A program made the position numbers and the translations under genes. From CAJCJE01 sp963818685 (lineage in GTDB: Bacteria; Actinomycetota; Actinomycetes; Mycobacteriales; Pseudonocardiaceae), in the NCBI GenBank assembly GCA_963818685.1, contig CAWFTJ010000009.1, positions 248,001 through 312,000 of the forward strand: a DNA stretch of 64,000 nt, given 5' to 3'. Shown piece after piece: positions 8,621 to 17,831 of the stretch. Positions within the stretch are counted from its first letter, which is position 1. Each line of letters opens with the position of its first letter. The notes under the pieces are model-generated. The model saw only the letters and a list, made by a program, of their open reading frames with translations. It was not told where the DNA came from and searched no databases.

Positions 8621-10444
8621 CTAGTGGCGGTCGCGCAGGGCCCTGAGCTGTTCCAGCAGGTCAGCGGCGCGCGCCTGACCGGAGTGGACATCGGCGAGTG
8701 CCGCGTTCACCCTGGCCAGCTCCTTCGCCCGCTCGCCTGCCTGGAGTTTCATGGTCCGGTCCAGCTCGCGCAGCTCGGCCTCGATCGTGTCGATCCGCTT
8801 GCCGAGCGCCTCGTCGAGGGCGAGCGAGAGCTGGGCCTCGGCCTCGATCAGCTGCTCGGACACCAGCTGATCGAGTGTCGCGCGGGCGTCCGCGATCGCC
8901 TCGGTGAGCCACTGCTTCATCTGCTGCTTCTCGGCCGCGTACCTGCGGGTGCGGGCCAGCCACCAGCCGGCGCCGAGACCGATCACGATGGTGGCGGGCA
9001 GCACGAGCGGGTTGAGCGCGGCCGCGCCGAGCAAACCCAGCGGCAACGCGGCCACCCTGGCCGCGCCGAACCCGCCGGTGATGCCCATGAACACCAGCAG
9101 CTTGTCCTCCGCGCTCGGCGCCCGCCGCTCAAGCGCACGCAGCACCACCGGCGGACCCTCCCGGACGAACTGGGCGCGCAGCACCGCGAGTTCCTCGGCG
9201 GAGAACAACTCGGTGAGCACGGTGTCCGCGACCCGGCCCAGCCGCTGCGCCAGGGTCGCGGAGATCCGCAAGGACGCCAGCCGCAACGCGGCGTCGACCT
9301 GGCGCGGCGCGTCGGGAAGGGTGGCGCGGTCGGCCGCGTCGATGGCCTGCCGGAACCAGGACTGTAGGTCGCGCATTTCCCTGCTGACCTCGTGCCCGGT
9401 CGCCATCCGCGCCCGCTGCATCTCCGCGCGCAGCCGCACCTGCCAGCCCCGCGTCGCCGAGCGGCGCGCGGTGACCAGCTCGTCGCGGCGCCGCGTCAGG
9501 CTCGCGGCCTCCTCGACCCCGGCGTCCAGCGCGCGTACCTTCGCCGCCAGCACGGCCTCCTGCGCGGCGAGCGCGGTCGCGACCGCGCGCAGGCCGTTGG
9601 CCTCGGTGAGCATCACCGACCGCCCGATCAGCAGCTCCTGCATGGCAACCTGGAGCTCGACGATGCCGGAGCGCTCACGCAGCATGGCAGCGGCCTGCTC
9701 GTTGGGCGATGTGCCGGCCAACTCGAACATCCGCGCCGAGCACGGGTGGAAGGTGGCGCCGGCGAAACGCGGCGCGTGCTCGGCGAGCAGCGCGCGGTCC
9801 GCGTCCAGGATCTCCCGCCAGCCGCGGAACGCGTCCACTTTGGTCAACGCGAACAGCACCGTCTCCACCCGCTCGCCGACCTCGGCGAGAAAACCCAGTT
9901 CCCCAGAGGTGAACGGGCTCGACGCGTCGACGACGAACAGCAGCGCGGTCGCGTCCCGCGCGGCTTGTTTCGCCAGCTCGCCGTGCACCGAGTTCAACCC
10001 GCCGACACCTGGAGTGTCCACAATGGTCAAACGTTCGAGCAGTGGCACCGGTCCGTCGACCGTGACGAACCTCGGCGGCAGCGCGCCGAGCGGCAACTCG
10101 CCGCGCATCGTCACCCAGTTGGGCAGCTCGGCGATGTCGAAGGGCACCGAGGCCGTCGAACCCGGGTAGTGCGCGCTGGCCTGCCAGGTGGGCGCGTGGC
10201 CGAACACGAGATAGCTGCTGGTGGCCACGTCCGCGTCGACCGGCGACGCGTTTGGTGTGGCCAACAAGGCGTTGACCAGCGAACTCTTTCCCCGGTTGGT
10301 CTCGCCGACCACCACGACGGTCGGCTTGACCGCCTTGGCGGCCCGTTGCGCGTCCACCCAGGCGACCGCGGCCGGGTCCAGCTCGGCGAGCAGCTCCAGC
10401 AGCCGCTCCTTGGCCTGGCGAACGACCTGCGGCAACTCGGTCAT
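8621..10444 (-). CDS. Dynamin-like GTPase (distal gene of operon)
   Basis: This 607-residue protein has the G1 motif GETNRGKSS near residue 47, G3 DTPGVGG, G4 TKVD, and a long helical stalk. A hydrophobic hairpin (LPLGLLGAAALNPLVLPATIVIGLGAGWWLA is its extent, cut here to two blocks: LPLGLLGAAALNP and LVLPATIVIGLG) probably inserts in the membrane. Bacterial dynamins of this kind (IniA/IniC in mycobacteria, DynA/DynB in Streptomyces) remodel membranes, support sporulation septation or respond to envelope stress. ATG at 10444 overlaps the stop of the GrpE-like gene by 4 bp. The longer upstream frame is a shadow of that gene. The C-terminus is an extended coiled coil. Confidence 0.9.
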   Translation of the reverse strand: MTELPQVVRQAKERLLELLAELDPAAVAWVDAQRAAKAVKPTVVVVGETNRGKSSLVNALLATPNASPVDADVATSSYLVFGHAPTWQASAHYPGSTASVPFDIAELPNWVTMRGELPLGALPPRFVTVDGPVPLLERLTIVDTPGVGGLNSVHGELAKQAARDATALLFVVDASSPFTSGELGFLAEVGERVETVLFALTKVDAFRGWREILDADRALLAEHAPRFAGATFHPCSARMFELAGTSPNEQAAAMLRERSGIVELQVAMQELLIGRSVMLTEANGLRAVATALAAQEAVLAAKVRALDAGVEEAASLTRRRDELVTARRSATRGWQVRLRAEMQRARMATGHEVSREMRDLQSWFRQAIDAADRATLPDAPRQVDAALRLASLRISATLAQRLGRVADTVLTELFSAEELAVLRAQFVREGPPVVLRALERRAPSAEDKLLVFMGITGGFGAARVAALPLGLLGAAALNPLVLPATIVIGLGAGWWLARTRRYAAEKQQMKQWLTEAIADARATLDQLVSEQLIEAEAQLSLALDEALGKRIDTIEAELRELDRTMKLQAGERAKELARVNAALADVHSGQARAADLLEQLRALRDRH

Positions 10445-10854
10445 TCGCGACCCGCGTACACCAGGACGACCGGTGCGCGCAGCACCCGGCCGTGATCGAC
10501 GAACCCGACCGCCTCGGTCTCCGCGATCAGGCCGACCAACTCCGGATCGTCCGTCGGCACGGTGCCGGCCGCCTCGTGCTGGGCCGGGTCGAACCGCTGC
10601 CCGTCCGGTCGGACCGCGACGATGCCCACCTCGGCCAGCCCTCGTTCCAGCTGGGTGGCCACCCCGGTGCTGCGTGCGCGGTCCAGGGCGTAGAGGCACA
10701 GGAGGACAGCGGCTCGCCGCTCGGCGAGCGCGGTTTCCAGCAGGCCGTACGGATCGATCGGATCCACCGGCTCCACCTCGGCCATCAGGTCGACGTCTTC
10801 GGGCCTCACGCCCATCTGCGACGCGGGATCTGGCGGATCGGTTCCCTGCGACAT
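10441..10854 (-). CDS. GrpE-like protein between two dynamin genes
   Basis: This 137-residue protein ends in a GrpE-type head region. FDPAQHEAAGTVPTDDPE, followed by VGFVDHGRVLRAPVVLVYA, corresponds to the conserved GrpE pattern of an invariant FDP/HEA block and a VLRPA block. The N-terminal half is short and acidic and lacks the long GrpE dimerisation coiled coil. Its start and stop overlap both flanking dynamin genes (TGATG upstream, ATGA downstream), so all three proteins are translationally coupled. No Hsp70 gene is adjacent, so a classical nucleotide-exchange role is uncertain. It may act as an adaptor for the dynamins. Confidence 0.8.
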   Translation of the reverse strand: MSQGTDPPDPASQMGVRPEDVDLMAEVEPVDPIDPYGLLETALAERRAAVLLCLYALDRARSTGVATQLERGLAEVGIVAVRPDGQRFDPAQHEAAGTVPTDDPELVGLIAETEAVGFVDHGRVLRAPVVLVYAGRE

Positions 10855-12371
10855 CAGGCCGATCCCCCTTGTTCGCGCAGTTGCTGCCAGATCAGGAAAT
10901 ACGCCCTGTGCACGACGTGTGCCACCCGGCTCTGCGCGGGCGTCGACCCGAACGAGGCGAACGAGCGCCACCACGCGGCCCGCTCCAGCGCGTGGCCGCT
11001 CAGCTCGTCCGGTTCCGCGCCCGGCCTGCCCAACTGCTCGTCCACCCTGACCGCGCCGCCGACCCGCAACACCTCATCGGCCAGCTCGTCCGGCAGGTCA
11101 AGCGCGCCGGACGCGACCAGGGTGAGCGCTTCGAGCAGCCGCAACTGGTGCGCCTGCGGCCTGGCCAGCAGCACCTCGATCGCGTCGTGCACGCGTTGCC
11201 GCTCGCCCGGTTCGTCCGACGCGGCGGCCAGCGCGGCGATCGAGGCGAGCGCGGCGGCGGCCTTGATCCCGTCCGCCCTGGCCCGAAACACCGCGTCCAA
11301 CCTGGCGCGCACCTCGGCAAGGCCGGACAGGTCGAGCAGCAGGCGGCGCAGCGAACCGGTGGTGATGTTGGGCTGATCGCGGATGGCGGTGATCGCACAC
11401 TCGATGCCGTAGAGGTCGAGGCAGGCGAGCAGCCGGGCGCGGGTCGCGGCCGGCACCGGCGACTCCAAGGTGGTGAACAGCTCCGCCGAGACCAGCATGG
11501 TCGAGGTGGTCGCATCGTCCAACTGGGCAAGATCGCGCAGCGCGTAGGCGTCGGCCGAGGTGAACCGGCCGGTTTCGGCCGATTCGGCGAGCAGTCCGAT
11601 CACCGGCACGATGTCCGCGACCCGCGTGCCGAGCACCTCGGCCTGGCGCCTGGCCAGCAGGCTCGCGGCCTGCCAGACGTTGCCGTCCGAGCCGGGCACC
11701 GAGTCGGCGACCACGGTGTCCGCCTTGTTCAACACGGCCAACGCGTTGACAGGGCCCGCGTCGCGGCTCGCGGTCGCCGCGGTGAACGCGGCCAGCACCT
11801 CGCGGTCGTCCGCGCGCACCGACTGGGTCAGCACGTAGAGCACTGCCTCCGCGCCGGCCACCGCGTTCGCCGACACCGGGTCAAGCACCTGCTCGGTCCT
11901 GGCCACCGACCCGGAGTCCAGCGAGCCGAGGCCGGGCGTGTCGATCACGGTCAGTTCGCGCAGCACCGCGTTGGTCAGGTACGCCTCAAGGTGCGACACC
12001 CGGTCCAGGTCGACACCGAGATCGGCGGGGATCATGCCCTCGTCGTCGAACGGGAGCACCTGCTTGGTGCCGTCGGTGAAGATCACCTCGACCCGGTCAA
12101 GCGCGTCGTAGGAGAACCGCGTGACCAGCCGGGTGCACTCGCCGATGTCGGTCGGCGCGACCCGCCTGCCGATCAGCGCATTGACCAAAGTGGACTTGCC
12201 GGACTTGATCCTGCCGGCGACCGCGACCTGCAACGGCGCGGCCAACCGGTACAGCACGTCGTCGAACCCGACCGCGGTGGCCGGCGAGACCTGCGGGCGC
12301 AGCCGCTCGCACGCCTCGGCGACCGCGGCCGAGAGCGGACCGGCGAACGAGCCACTACTCCCCGCGCTCAT
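10854..12371 (-). CDS. Dynamin-like GTPase (first gene of operon)
   Basis: This 505-residue protein has G1 AGRIKSGKSTLVNAL near residue 55, G3 DTPGLGSLDS, and G4 NKAD, followed by helical stalk sequence. It is shorter than the partner at 8621 and has no clear hydrophobic paddle, which suggests an asymmetric pair like DynA/DynB or IniA/IniC. ATG at 12371 was chosen because GAGGAGG lies 8 nt upstream; longer starts at 12407 and 12482 are weaker. The next gene's ATG overlaps the stop. The 127-bp gap to the divergent kinase gene holds both promoters. Confidence 0.88.
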   Translation of the reverse strand: MSAGSSGSFAGPLSAAVAEACERLRPQVSPATAVGFDDVLYRLAAPLQVAVAGRIKSGKSTLVNALIGRRVAPTDIGECTRLVTRFSYDALDRVEVIFTDGTKQVLPFDDEGMIPADLGVDLDRVSHLEAYLTNAVLRELTVIDTPGLGSLDSGSVARTEQVLDPVSANAVAGAEAVLYVLTQSVRADDREVLAAFTAATASRDAGPVNALAVLNKADTVVADSVPGSDGNVWQAASLLARRQAEVLGTRVADIVPVIGLLAESAETGRFTSADAYALRDLAQLDDATTSTMLVSAELFTTLESPVPAATRARLLACLDLYGIECAITAIRDQPNITTGSLRRLLLDLSGLAEVRARLDAVFRARADGIKAAAALASIAALAAASDEPGERQRVHDAIEVLLARPQAHQLRLLEALTLVASGALDLPDELADEVLRVGGAVRVDEQLGRPGAEPDELSGHALERAAWWRSFASFGSTPAQSRVAHVVHRAYFLIWQQLREQGGSA

Positions 12372-12498
12372 CACCCCAACCTCCTCGGCTCCCGGCAGCG
12401 CGGTCATCGTGCCATGCCGCACCGTCAGCCCTGGGCGGTAGCGGCATGTCGTCCCGGAGGGTGACGTCGTGCCGGCAGGCACTGCCTAACCTGGAAAG

Positions 12499-13740
12499 GT
12501 GCGGCGGCTGAGCTTGTGGATGCGTGCGCATCCGATGTTCGGGGACACCATGATCGCAGTGGCCCTCGGCTTCTTCGACCTGCTCAGCGGCATCAGCGGC
12601 GATCCGTGGACCTCGGCGCACCTGGACTGGTACGTGCTGGTAGGCGCGTTCCTGCTGATCCCGGTGATCTTCCGGCGCAGGCGCCCCGTCCTGGCCAGCT
12701 ACCTGATCATGTTCGGCGCCTGGATCCAGGTGTTCACGCACGGCTCGTACGGTGGACACACCCCGCTGGTGGTGCGCGGCGGCGACCTCGCCCTCGGCGT
12801 CGCCCTCTACACGATGGTGACCTGCACGAACCGGCGACGCTCGCTGGAGTACGCGGGCCTGCTGGTGATCGGCACCACGATCTGGGCGTTCTGGCGGGTC
12901 GCCCCCGGTGGCACTTCGGTGATCGGGTCCACGCTGTTCGGCGCGGGCGTGATCTACGGGTTCTGCTGGGTGCTCGGCGAGTTCGTCGGCGCCCGCCGCG
13001 CGTACCACAACGAAATGGAGAGCAGGCTGCGACTGCTGGAGACCGAACGGGACCAGCAGGCGAAGATCGCGGTCGCCGAGGAACGCGCCAGGATCGCCCG
13101 CGAACTGCACGACGTGGTCGCGCACGCGGTCAGCGTGATCGTGGTGCAGGCCGACGGCGCCGCGTACGCCATCCGCGACAACCCGGACCTGGCCGAGACC
13201 GCGGTGCGCACCATCGCCGAGACCGGCAGGGGCGCCCTGCACGAGCTGCGCAGGCTGCTCGAACTGCTGCGCAACGAAACGGACGAGCGCGACACCCGCA
13301 CCCCGCAACCGGACGTGTCCGCCCTGCCCGAACTCGTCGAGAAGGTCACATCGGCCGGTGTGCGGGTGTGGCTGGTGTTCCGAGGCGATCTCGCCGACCT
13401 GCCGGCAACGGTCGGTCTCGGCATCTACCGGATCGTGCAGGAGGCGCTGACCAACACGCTCAAGTACGCGGGCGTCGGCGCCGAGGCGCACGTGCGGGTC
13501 GAGCGGGTCGGCGGCCTGATCGAGGTCGAGATCCTCGACGGCGGACCCGGCGAGCCCGGTCAGGACGGCGAGGAGGCGCGTGAGGTGGTCGGGGTGTCCG
13601 GCGGCAACGGCCTGATCGGCATGCGCGAGCGGGCCAGCGTGCTCGGTGGCACCCTCGCCGTGGGCCCGATGCCGGGCGGCGGCTGGCAGGTGCGGGCGAC
13701 ATTCCCGGTTCGAGGGGCGAAGACGCCGGCACTGTCCTGA
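12499..13740 (+). CDS. Two-component sensor histidine kinase (NarL-type, HisKA_3)
   Basis: This 413-residue membrane kinase has four to five N-terminal helices (about residues 15-160), a short coiled linker, the dimerisation/phosphoacceptor box ARIARELHDVVAHAVSVIV with His near 204, and a C-terminal HATPase (LTNTLKYA N-box, EILDGGPGEPG, GNGLIGMRERA). It phosphorylates the response regulator encoded 19 bp downstream. The signal is unknown; there is no large extracellular sensor domain, so it probably senses the membrane. GTG 12499 follows a TAACCT hexamer by 6 nt, the leaderless pattern seen repeatedly in this window. Confidence 0.93.
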   Translation: MRRLSLWMRAHPMFGDTMIAVALGFFDLLSGISGDPWTSAHLDWYVLVGAFLLIPVIFRRRRPVLASYLIMFGAWIQVFTHGSYGGHTPLVVRGGDLALGVALYTMVTCTNRRRSLEYAGLLVIGTTIWAFWRVAPGGTSVIGSTLFGAGVIYGFCWVLGEFVGARRAYHNEMESRLRLLETERDQQAKIAVAEERARIARELHDVVAHAVSVIVVQADGAAYAIRDNPDLAETAVRTIAETGRGALHELRRLLELLRNETDERDTRTPQPDVSALPELVEKVTSAGVRVWLVFRGDLADLPATVGLGIYRIVQEALTNTLKYAGVGAEAHVRVERVGGLIEVEILDGGPGEPGQDGEEAREVVGVSGGNGLIGMRERASVLGGTLAVGPMPGGGWQVRATFPVRGAKTPALS

Positions 13741-13759
13741 TCGCTTTACGCTGGGCCGC

Positions 13760-14416
13760 GTGATCCGGGTACTGCTTGTTGACGATCAGGAACTCATGCG
13801 GATGGGTTTTCGCATGGTGCTCGGCGCGCAGCCGGACATCGACGTGGTCGGCGAGGCCGGCGACGGCCGCCACGCGGTCGAACTGGCCCGCGAACTCAAG
13901 CCCGACGTTGTGCTGATGGACGTGCGCATGCCAATCCTGGACGGCGTCGAGGCAACCAAGCAGATCACCACCTCCGGCCTGGCCAAGGTACTCGTGATGA
14001 CCACCTTCGACCTCGACGAGTACGCGCTGTCCGCGCTGCGCAACGGCGCGAGCGGCTTCCTGCTCAAGGACACCCAGCCCGCCGAGCTGGTCTCCTCGCT
14101 GCGCGCGGTGGCCAGCGGTGACGCGGTGGTCGCGCCAAGCACAACGCGCAGGCTGCTGGACCGCTTCCTCGGCGAGTCCGGCGGCGAGCTGCGCGACGCA
14201 CGCGTGCTGGACTCGCTCACCGAGCGGGAACGCGAGGTGCTGGTGCTGATGGCGCGCGGCCTTTCCAACACCGAGATCGCCGGCAAGCTGTTCCTGTCCG
14301 AGGCCACCGTCAAGACGCACGTCGGCCGCATCCTGGCCAAACTCGACGTGCGCGACCGCGTTCAGGCCGTCGTGCTCGCCTACGAGACCGGTCTGGTCCG
14401 CCCCGGCGACGGTTAG
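13760..14416 (+). CDS. LuxR/NarL-family response regulator
   Basis: This 218-residue regulator has a receiver domain (LLVDDQELMR at the start, phospho-Asp 54 in VLMDVRMP, conserved Thr in VMTTFD, Lys in LLKDTQ) and a LuxR helix-turn-helix (LTEREREVLVLMARGLSNTE, then VKTHVGRILAKLDVRDR). It is the cognate partner of the kinase just upstream. GTG 13760 was chosen over a longer frame because the receiver domain starts exactly there and a TACGCT hexamer lies 7 nt before it, so it may also be expressed from its own leaderless promoter. Confidence 0.94.
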   Translation: MIRVLLVDDQELMRMGFRMVLGAQPDIDVVGEAGDGRHAVELARELKPDVVLMDVRMPILDGVEATKQITTSGLAKVLVMTTFDLDEYALSALRNGASGFLLKDTQPAELVSSLRAVASGDAVVAPSTTRRLLDRFLGESGGELRDARVLDSLTEREREVLVLMARGLSNTEIAGKLFLSEATVKTHVGRILAKLDVRDRVQAVVLAYETGLVRPGDG

Positions 14417-14427
14417 TCTCTGTCATC

Positions 14428-15258
14428 GTGGCAACTCAGGCGCGGTGGCAGCCCCGACTGATCGCGATCGACATCGACGGCACGCTGGCGTTGGAGGGCA
14501 CCGACATCCGCCGTACCGGTCCGAGCGGGATCAGCGACCCGGTGCGCGCCGCGCTGCGCTCGGCGGTCATGGCCGGCGCGCAGGTGGTGCTCTGCTCCGG
14601 CCGCACCGTGATCGGCGTGCGAGCGTTCCTGGACAGCCTGCACCTGGCCACCGGGTGGGCGATCTGCTCCAACGGCGCGGTGCTGCTGGACGCGGCGAGC
14701 GGCGAGGTCGTCAGGACAACGACGTTCGACCCTGCCGAGCCGGCACGCGTGCTGCGCAAGCTCATTCCGGACGCGGTGTTCATCGCCGAACAGGTCGGCG
14801 TCGGCAACAGGGCCACCGTCGGCATGGACCTCGGCAGCTTCTTCGGCACCACGACCGTCGTCGACTTCGACACGCTGGTCAGCTTCAGCACGCCGAGAAT
14901 GAGCGTGCTCTGGCCTGGTCACACCTACCCGGACATGGCCGAGGTCCTCGGCGGCGTGGAGATCCCCGGCGTGCACTACGCCCTTGACCACGGCGACGCC
15001 TGCCTGATGGCCACACCGACCGGCGTCACCAAGGGATCGGCACTGGAGACGCTGCGGCTCGAACTGGGCATCGCCGCGCGGGACACCATGGCCGTCGGCG
15101 ACGGCTTCAACGACGTGGAGATGCTGGCCTGGGCCGCGCACGGGGTCGCAATGGGCCAGGCGCCCGAACAGGTAAGGGCGGTCGCGAACGAGGTCACCGC
15201 GCCGGTCGCACAGGACGGCCTCGCGCTCGCGCTGCGCCGCTGGTTCCCAGCAGACTGA
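14428..15258 (+). CDS. Cof-type HAD hydrolase
   Basis: This 276-residue cytosolic phosphatase belongs to the Cof/YidA subgroup of HAD hydrolases. Motif I is IAIDIDGTLA with nucleophile Asp 15, motif II is LCSGRT, motif III Lys is in TGVTKGSALE, and motif IV is VGDGFNDVEML. The C2 cap lies between motifs II and III. Likely substrates are small sugar phosphates or nucleotides, but they cannot be predicted. GTG 14428 lies 8 nt after TAGTCT, 11 bp past the response-regulator stop. Confidence 0.92.
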   Translation: MATQARWQPRLIAIDIDGTLALEGTDIRRTGPSGISDPVRAALRSAVMAGAQVVLCSGRTVIGVRAFLDSLHLATGWAICSNGAVLLDAASGEVVRTTTFDPAEPARVLRKLIPDAVFIAEQVGVGNRATVGMDLGSFFGTTTVVDFDTLVSFSTPRMSVLWPGHTYPDMAEVLGGVEIPGVHYALDHGDACLMATPTGVTKGSALETLRLELGIAARDTMAVGDGFNDVEMLAWAAHGVAMGQAPEQVRAVANEVTAPVAQDGLALALRRWFPAD

Positions 15259-15482
15259 TCACGACAACCCGTCACCCGACTGAGGCGTCTGATCAACGAC
15301 AGGGTGAATTCACGGCCAACCGGGATTCCTACGACTTCGGGATGAGCGAAGCTCAGACCACGGTAGGTCACGATCGCGGCAGGTCTGGACTCAAGGTCGA
15401 CGCGGGGGCAGCGGGGCTGCCGGCATGCTGAGTACCAACCCGAGCCGGCTGACGGCACCGGAACATCGACGAGGAGTTGTCC
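15259..15482 (+). promoter_or_regulatory. Upstream region of ABC exporter operon
   Basis: No gene is seen in these 224 bp. A small hairpin, GGCAGC-GGG-GCTGCC, lies at 15407-15421, and a GAGGAG ribosome site ends 6 nt before the ATG at 15483. The rest has no recognisable signal. Confidence 0.4.
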
Positions 15483-16424
15483 ATGATTGAGGCGGTTGGG
15501 TTGACCAAACGCTACGGCCGCACACTCGCGGTCAACAACCTGTCCTTCACCGTCCAACCCGGACGCGTCACCGGCTTCCTCGGACCCAACGGCGCCGGCA
15601 AATCCACCACCATGCGCATGATCCTCGGCCTCGACAAACCCGACGCGGGCCATGTCCTCATCAACGGCCAACCCTACAAGAACCTTCACCAACCCCTCCG
15701 CACCGTCGGCGCCCTCCTCGACGCCAAATGGGTCCACCCCAACCGCTCGGCCCGAGCCCACCTGCACTGGCTCGCCCGCTCCAACAACATCCCCACCAGC
15801 CGCATCGACGACGTCCTCGACCTCGTCGGCCTCACCGCCGTCGCCAACCGCCGCGCAGGCGGCTTCTCCCTTGGCATGAGCCAACGCCTCGGCATCGCCG
15901 CCGCCCTCCTCGGCGACCCCAACGTCCTGCTCTTCGACGAACCCGTCAACGGGCTCGACCCAGAAGGCATCCTCTGGATCCGCAAGTTCATGCACAACCT
16001 CGCCAACCAGGGACGCACCGTCCTGGTCTCCAGCCACCTCCTCTCCGAAATGAGCCTCACCGCCACCGACCTCATCGTCATCGGCAAAGGCCAGCTCATC
16101 ACCCAAGCCACCACGACCGACTTCATCCAACAAGCCGGTGAGAACACCGTCCGGGTGCGCAGTCCGCAGGCGGACACGCTGCGGCTGGCCCTGCTGGACA
16201 AGGGTTTGGACGTGCGGACGGAGGAGGACGCGCTGCTGGTCAGCGGCGTGAGCACGGACCAGGTCGGCGACATCGCGGCCACCAACGGGGTGGTCCTGCA
16301 CGAGCTGAGCCCGCAGGCCGGCTCGCTGGAACAGGCATTCATGCGGATGACCGGCGACGCGGTCGAGTACCGCACCGACGCCGACGAGCTGCTTACGGAC
16401 ACGATGCTTACGGCCGGGAAGTGA
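15483..16424 (+). CDS. ABC-2 type transporter ATP-binding protein
   Basis: This 313-residue ATPase has Walker A GPNGAGKSTT near residue 39, the signature FSLGMSQR, Walker B VLLFDEP followed by VNGLDPEG, and a C-terminal regulatory domain typical of drug/lantibiotic-type exporters. It pairs with the permease that follows. The ATG at 15483 is placed 6 nt after GAGGAG; a TTG two codons upstream is less likely. Codon use changes sharply at about base 16138. Before it, Leu is mostly CTC, Pro CCC, Gln CAA and Lys AAA. After it, Leu is CTG, Pro CCG, Gln CAG and Lys AAG, like the rest of the window. Confidence 0.92.
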   Translation: MIEAVGLTKRYGRTLAVNNLSFTVQPGRVTGFLGPNGAGKSTTMRMILGLDKPDAGHVLINGQPYKNLHQPLRTVGALLDAKWVHPNRSARAHLHWLARSNNIPTSRIDDVLDLVGLTAVANRRAGGFSLGMSQRLGIAAALLGDPNVLLFDEPVNGLDPEGILWIRKFMHNLANQGRTVLVSSHLLSEMSLTATDLIVIGKGQLITQATTTDFIQQAGENTVRVRSPQADTLRLALLDKGLDVRTEEDALLVSGVSTDQVGDIAATNGVVLHELSPQAGSLEQAFMRMTGDAVEYRTDADELLTDTMLTAGK

Positions 16425-16435
16425 CGGGGAAAGAC

Positions 16436-17173
16436 ATGACTCTGCTCGCTGTCGAACGAATCAAGCTGTTCAGCACCCGCTCTCCACTGTGGTGCATCCT
16501 GATCGCCCTTGCCCTGACACTGGGCTTCTCCGCCCTGTTCAGCGCGAACGAGCCGAGCGAGGTCCCGCTCACCGTTGCGGGCAGCCAGGCGGGCGCGGTG
16601 TTCGGGCTGATCGTGATCATGGTGATGGCCGCGCTGTCGGTCACCACCGAGTACCGCTTCAGCACCATCCGCGCCTCGTTCCAGGCGGTGCCGAGCCGGG
16701 TTCCGCTGCTGCTGGCCAAGGCGGGCGTTGTCGGCCTTGTCGCGGGCATCGTCGGTGAGGTGATCGGTTTCGCGTCCTGGTTCATCGCACGCACCATCCG
16801 GCCCGGCGCGCAGCTCGCGCTGAACAACGCGGACGCCTGGCGCGACGTGGCCGGCATCGGCCTGATCTACGCGCTCGCCGCGGTCATCGCGATCGCGGTC
16901 GGCATCCTGATCAGGCAGAGCGCCGGCGCCATCACCCTGCTGCTGGTCTACAGCCTGCTGGTGGAGAACCTGATCGCGCTGGTCCCGCACGTCGGCCCGG
17001 ACATCCAGAAGTGGATGCCGTTCATGCAGGCTTCCAACTTCGCACCAGTCTCCATGGGAGGCGACCACCCGAACATGCCGCTCTCGCCGTGGGGCTCGCT
17101 GATCTACTTCGCCGCCTTCGCCGCGATCCTGTTCGGCATCTCGCTCACGGTCGCCAAGCGCCGCGACGCGTAG
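16436..17173 (+). CDS. ABC-2 type permease
   Basis: This 245-residue integral membrane protein has about six predicted helices and is the membrane partner of the ATPase just upstream. MTLLAVERIKLFSTRSPLW at the start is the usual opening of actinobacterial ABC-2 permeases with an N-terminal cytoplasmic amphipathic helix. A GTG at 16421 would overlap the ATPase stop (GTGA), but the ATG at 16436 has the GGGGA ribosome site and fits homologue starts. The exported substrate is unknown. A strong hairpin follows at 17231. Confidence 0.85.
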   Translation: MTLLAVERIKLFSTRSPLWCILIALALTLGFSALFSANEPSEVPLTVAGSQAGAVFGLIVIMVMAALSVTTEYRFSTIRASFQAVPSRVPLLLAKAGVVGLVAGIVGEVIGFASWFIARTIRPGAQLALNNADAWRDVAGIGLIYALAAVIAIAVGILIRQSAGAITLLLVYSLLVENLIALVPHVGPDIQKWMPFMQASNFAPVSMGGDHPNMPLSPWGSLIYFAAFAAILFGISLTVAKRRDA

Positions 17174-17230
17174 GGAGAAGCTCCCGCCGCCGTGCGCGTT
17201 GGCAGCGCCGGCAGGTGGGCCTTGAGGGGA

Positions 17231-17269
17231 AAGAGGCCGGGTCACCATCGGGGGGTGGCCCGGCCTCTT
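17231..17269 (+). terminator. Terminator hairpin of ABC exporter operon
   Basis: Arms 17231-17246 and 17254-17269 pair over 16 positions, with one T-G wobble and a 7-nt loop. It begins 57 bp after the permease stop and ends the operon. Confidence 0.75.
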
Positions 17270-17831
17270 CGCGCGCGACGAAAGCATCGAATTCCGATCA
17301 CGAGCGAATGCAATCGATTTCGTCACATGCGCACGTTGATTTCCGATCGATTCTGTCGGATTCACACACAGCGATTAACTCTGATTCGATTCGACGGCGG
17401 CGCCTGGCCACCGCGCGAGATGTCGCAGAGATCTTTGCTACGACGAGTAGTCGATTGCACGCTACGGCATACTGCGGCACGCCAGCAGCCAACCTGCGTG
17501 TTTCACCCGTTCGGCGGAAGCGCCACCCACTCAGGTGGGACTACTGTGCGTGTTCGCTACCGCTGGTCAACGGGAGGCGCCGAACAGACCGCGGATTGAG
17601 GTTGCCGTCGTTGTCACCTCGCCAATGATTCGGCGGTGGGCGACATGATGGTCGATTACGGAATTGGGAAACATCGGCGGAACACCGAGTTAACCGATCA
17701 GCGGCATGATCGGTGAGTTGCGGCACACAAACGTGACAATCCGCTGTTCGAGGGATCAACTCGAAGGTGGGTGCAAGTCAACAGGAGTCGGCCCCCCAGG
17801 CCCGGTATCGGGCGCGCATCGGAGGTGAGCG
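17270..17831. other. Low-GC non-coding stretch
   Basis: No convincing gene lies in these 562 bp. Sequence from about 17280 to 17400, and again around 17640-17760, is clearly less GC-rich than the neighbouring genes and repeats ATCGAT/TTCGAT-like words. A perfect 8-bp inverted repeat with a 6-nt loop (ACCGATCA...TGATCGGT) at 17693-17714 may be a regulator site for the gene at 17832. Short open frames here lack ribosome sites and codon bias. Confidence 0.4.
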
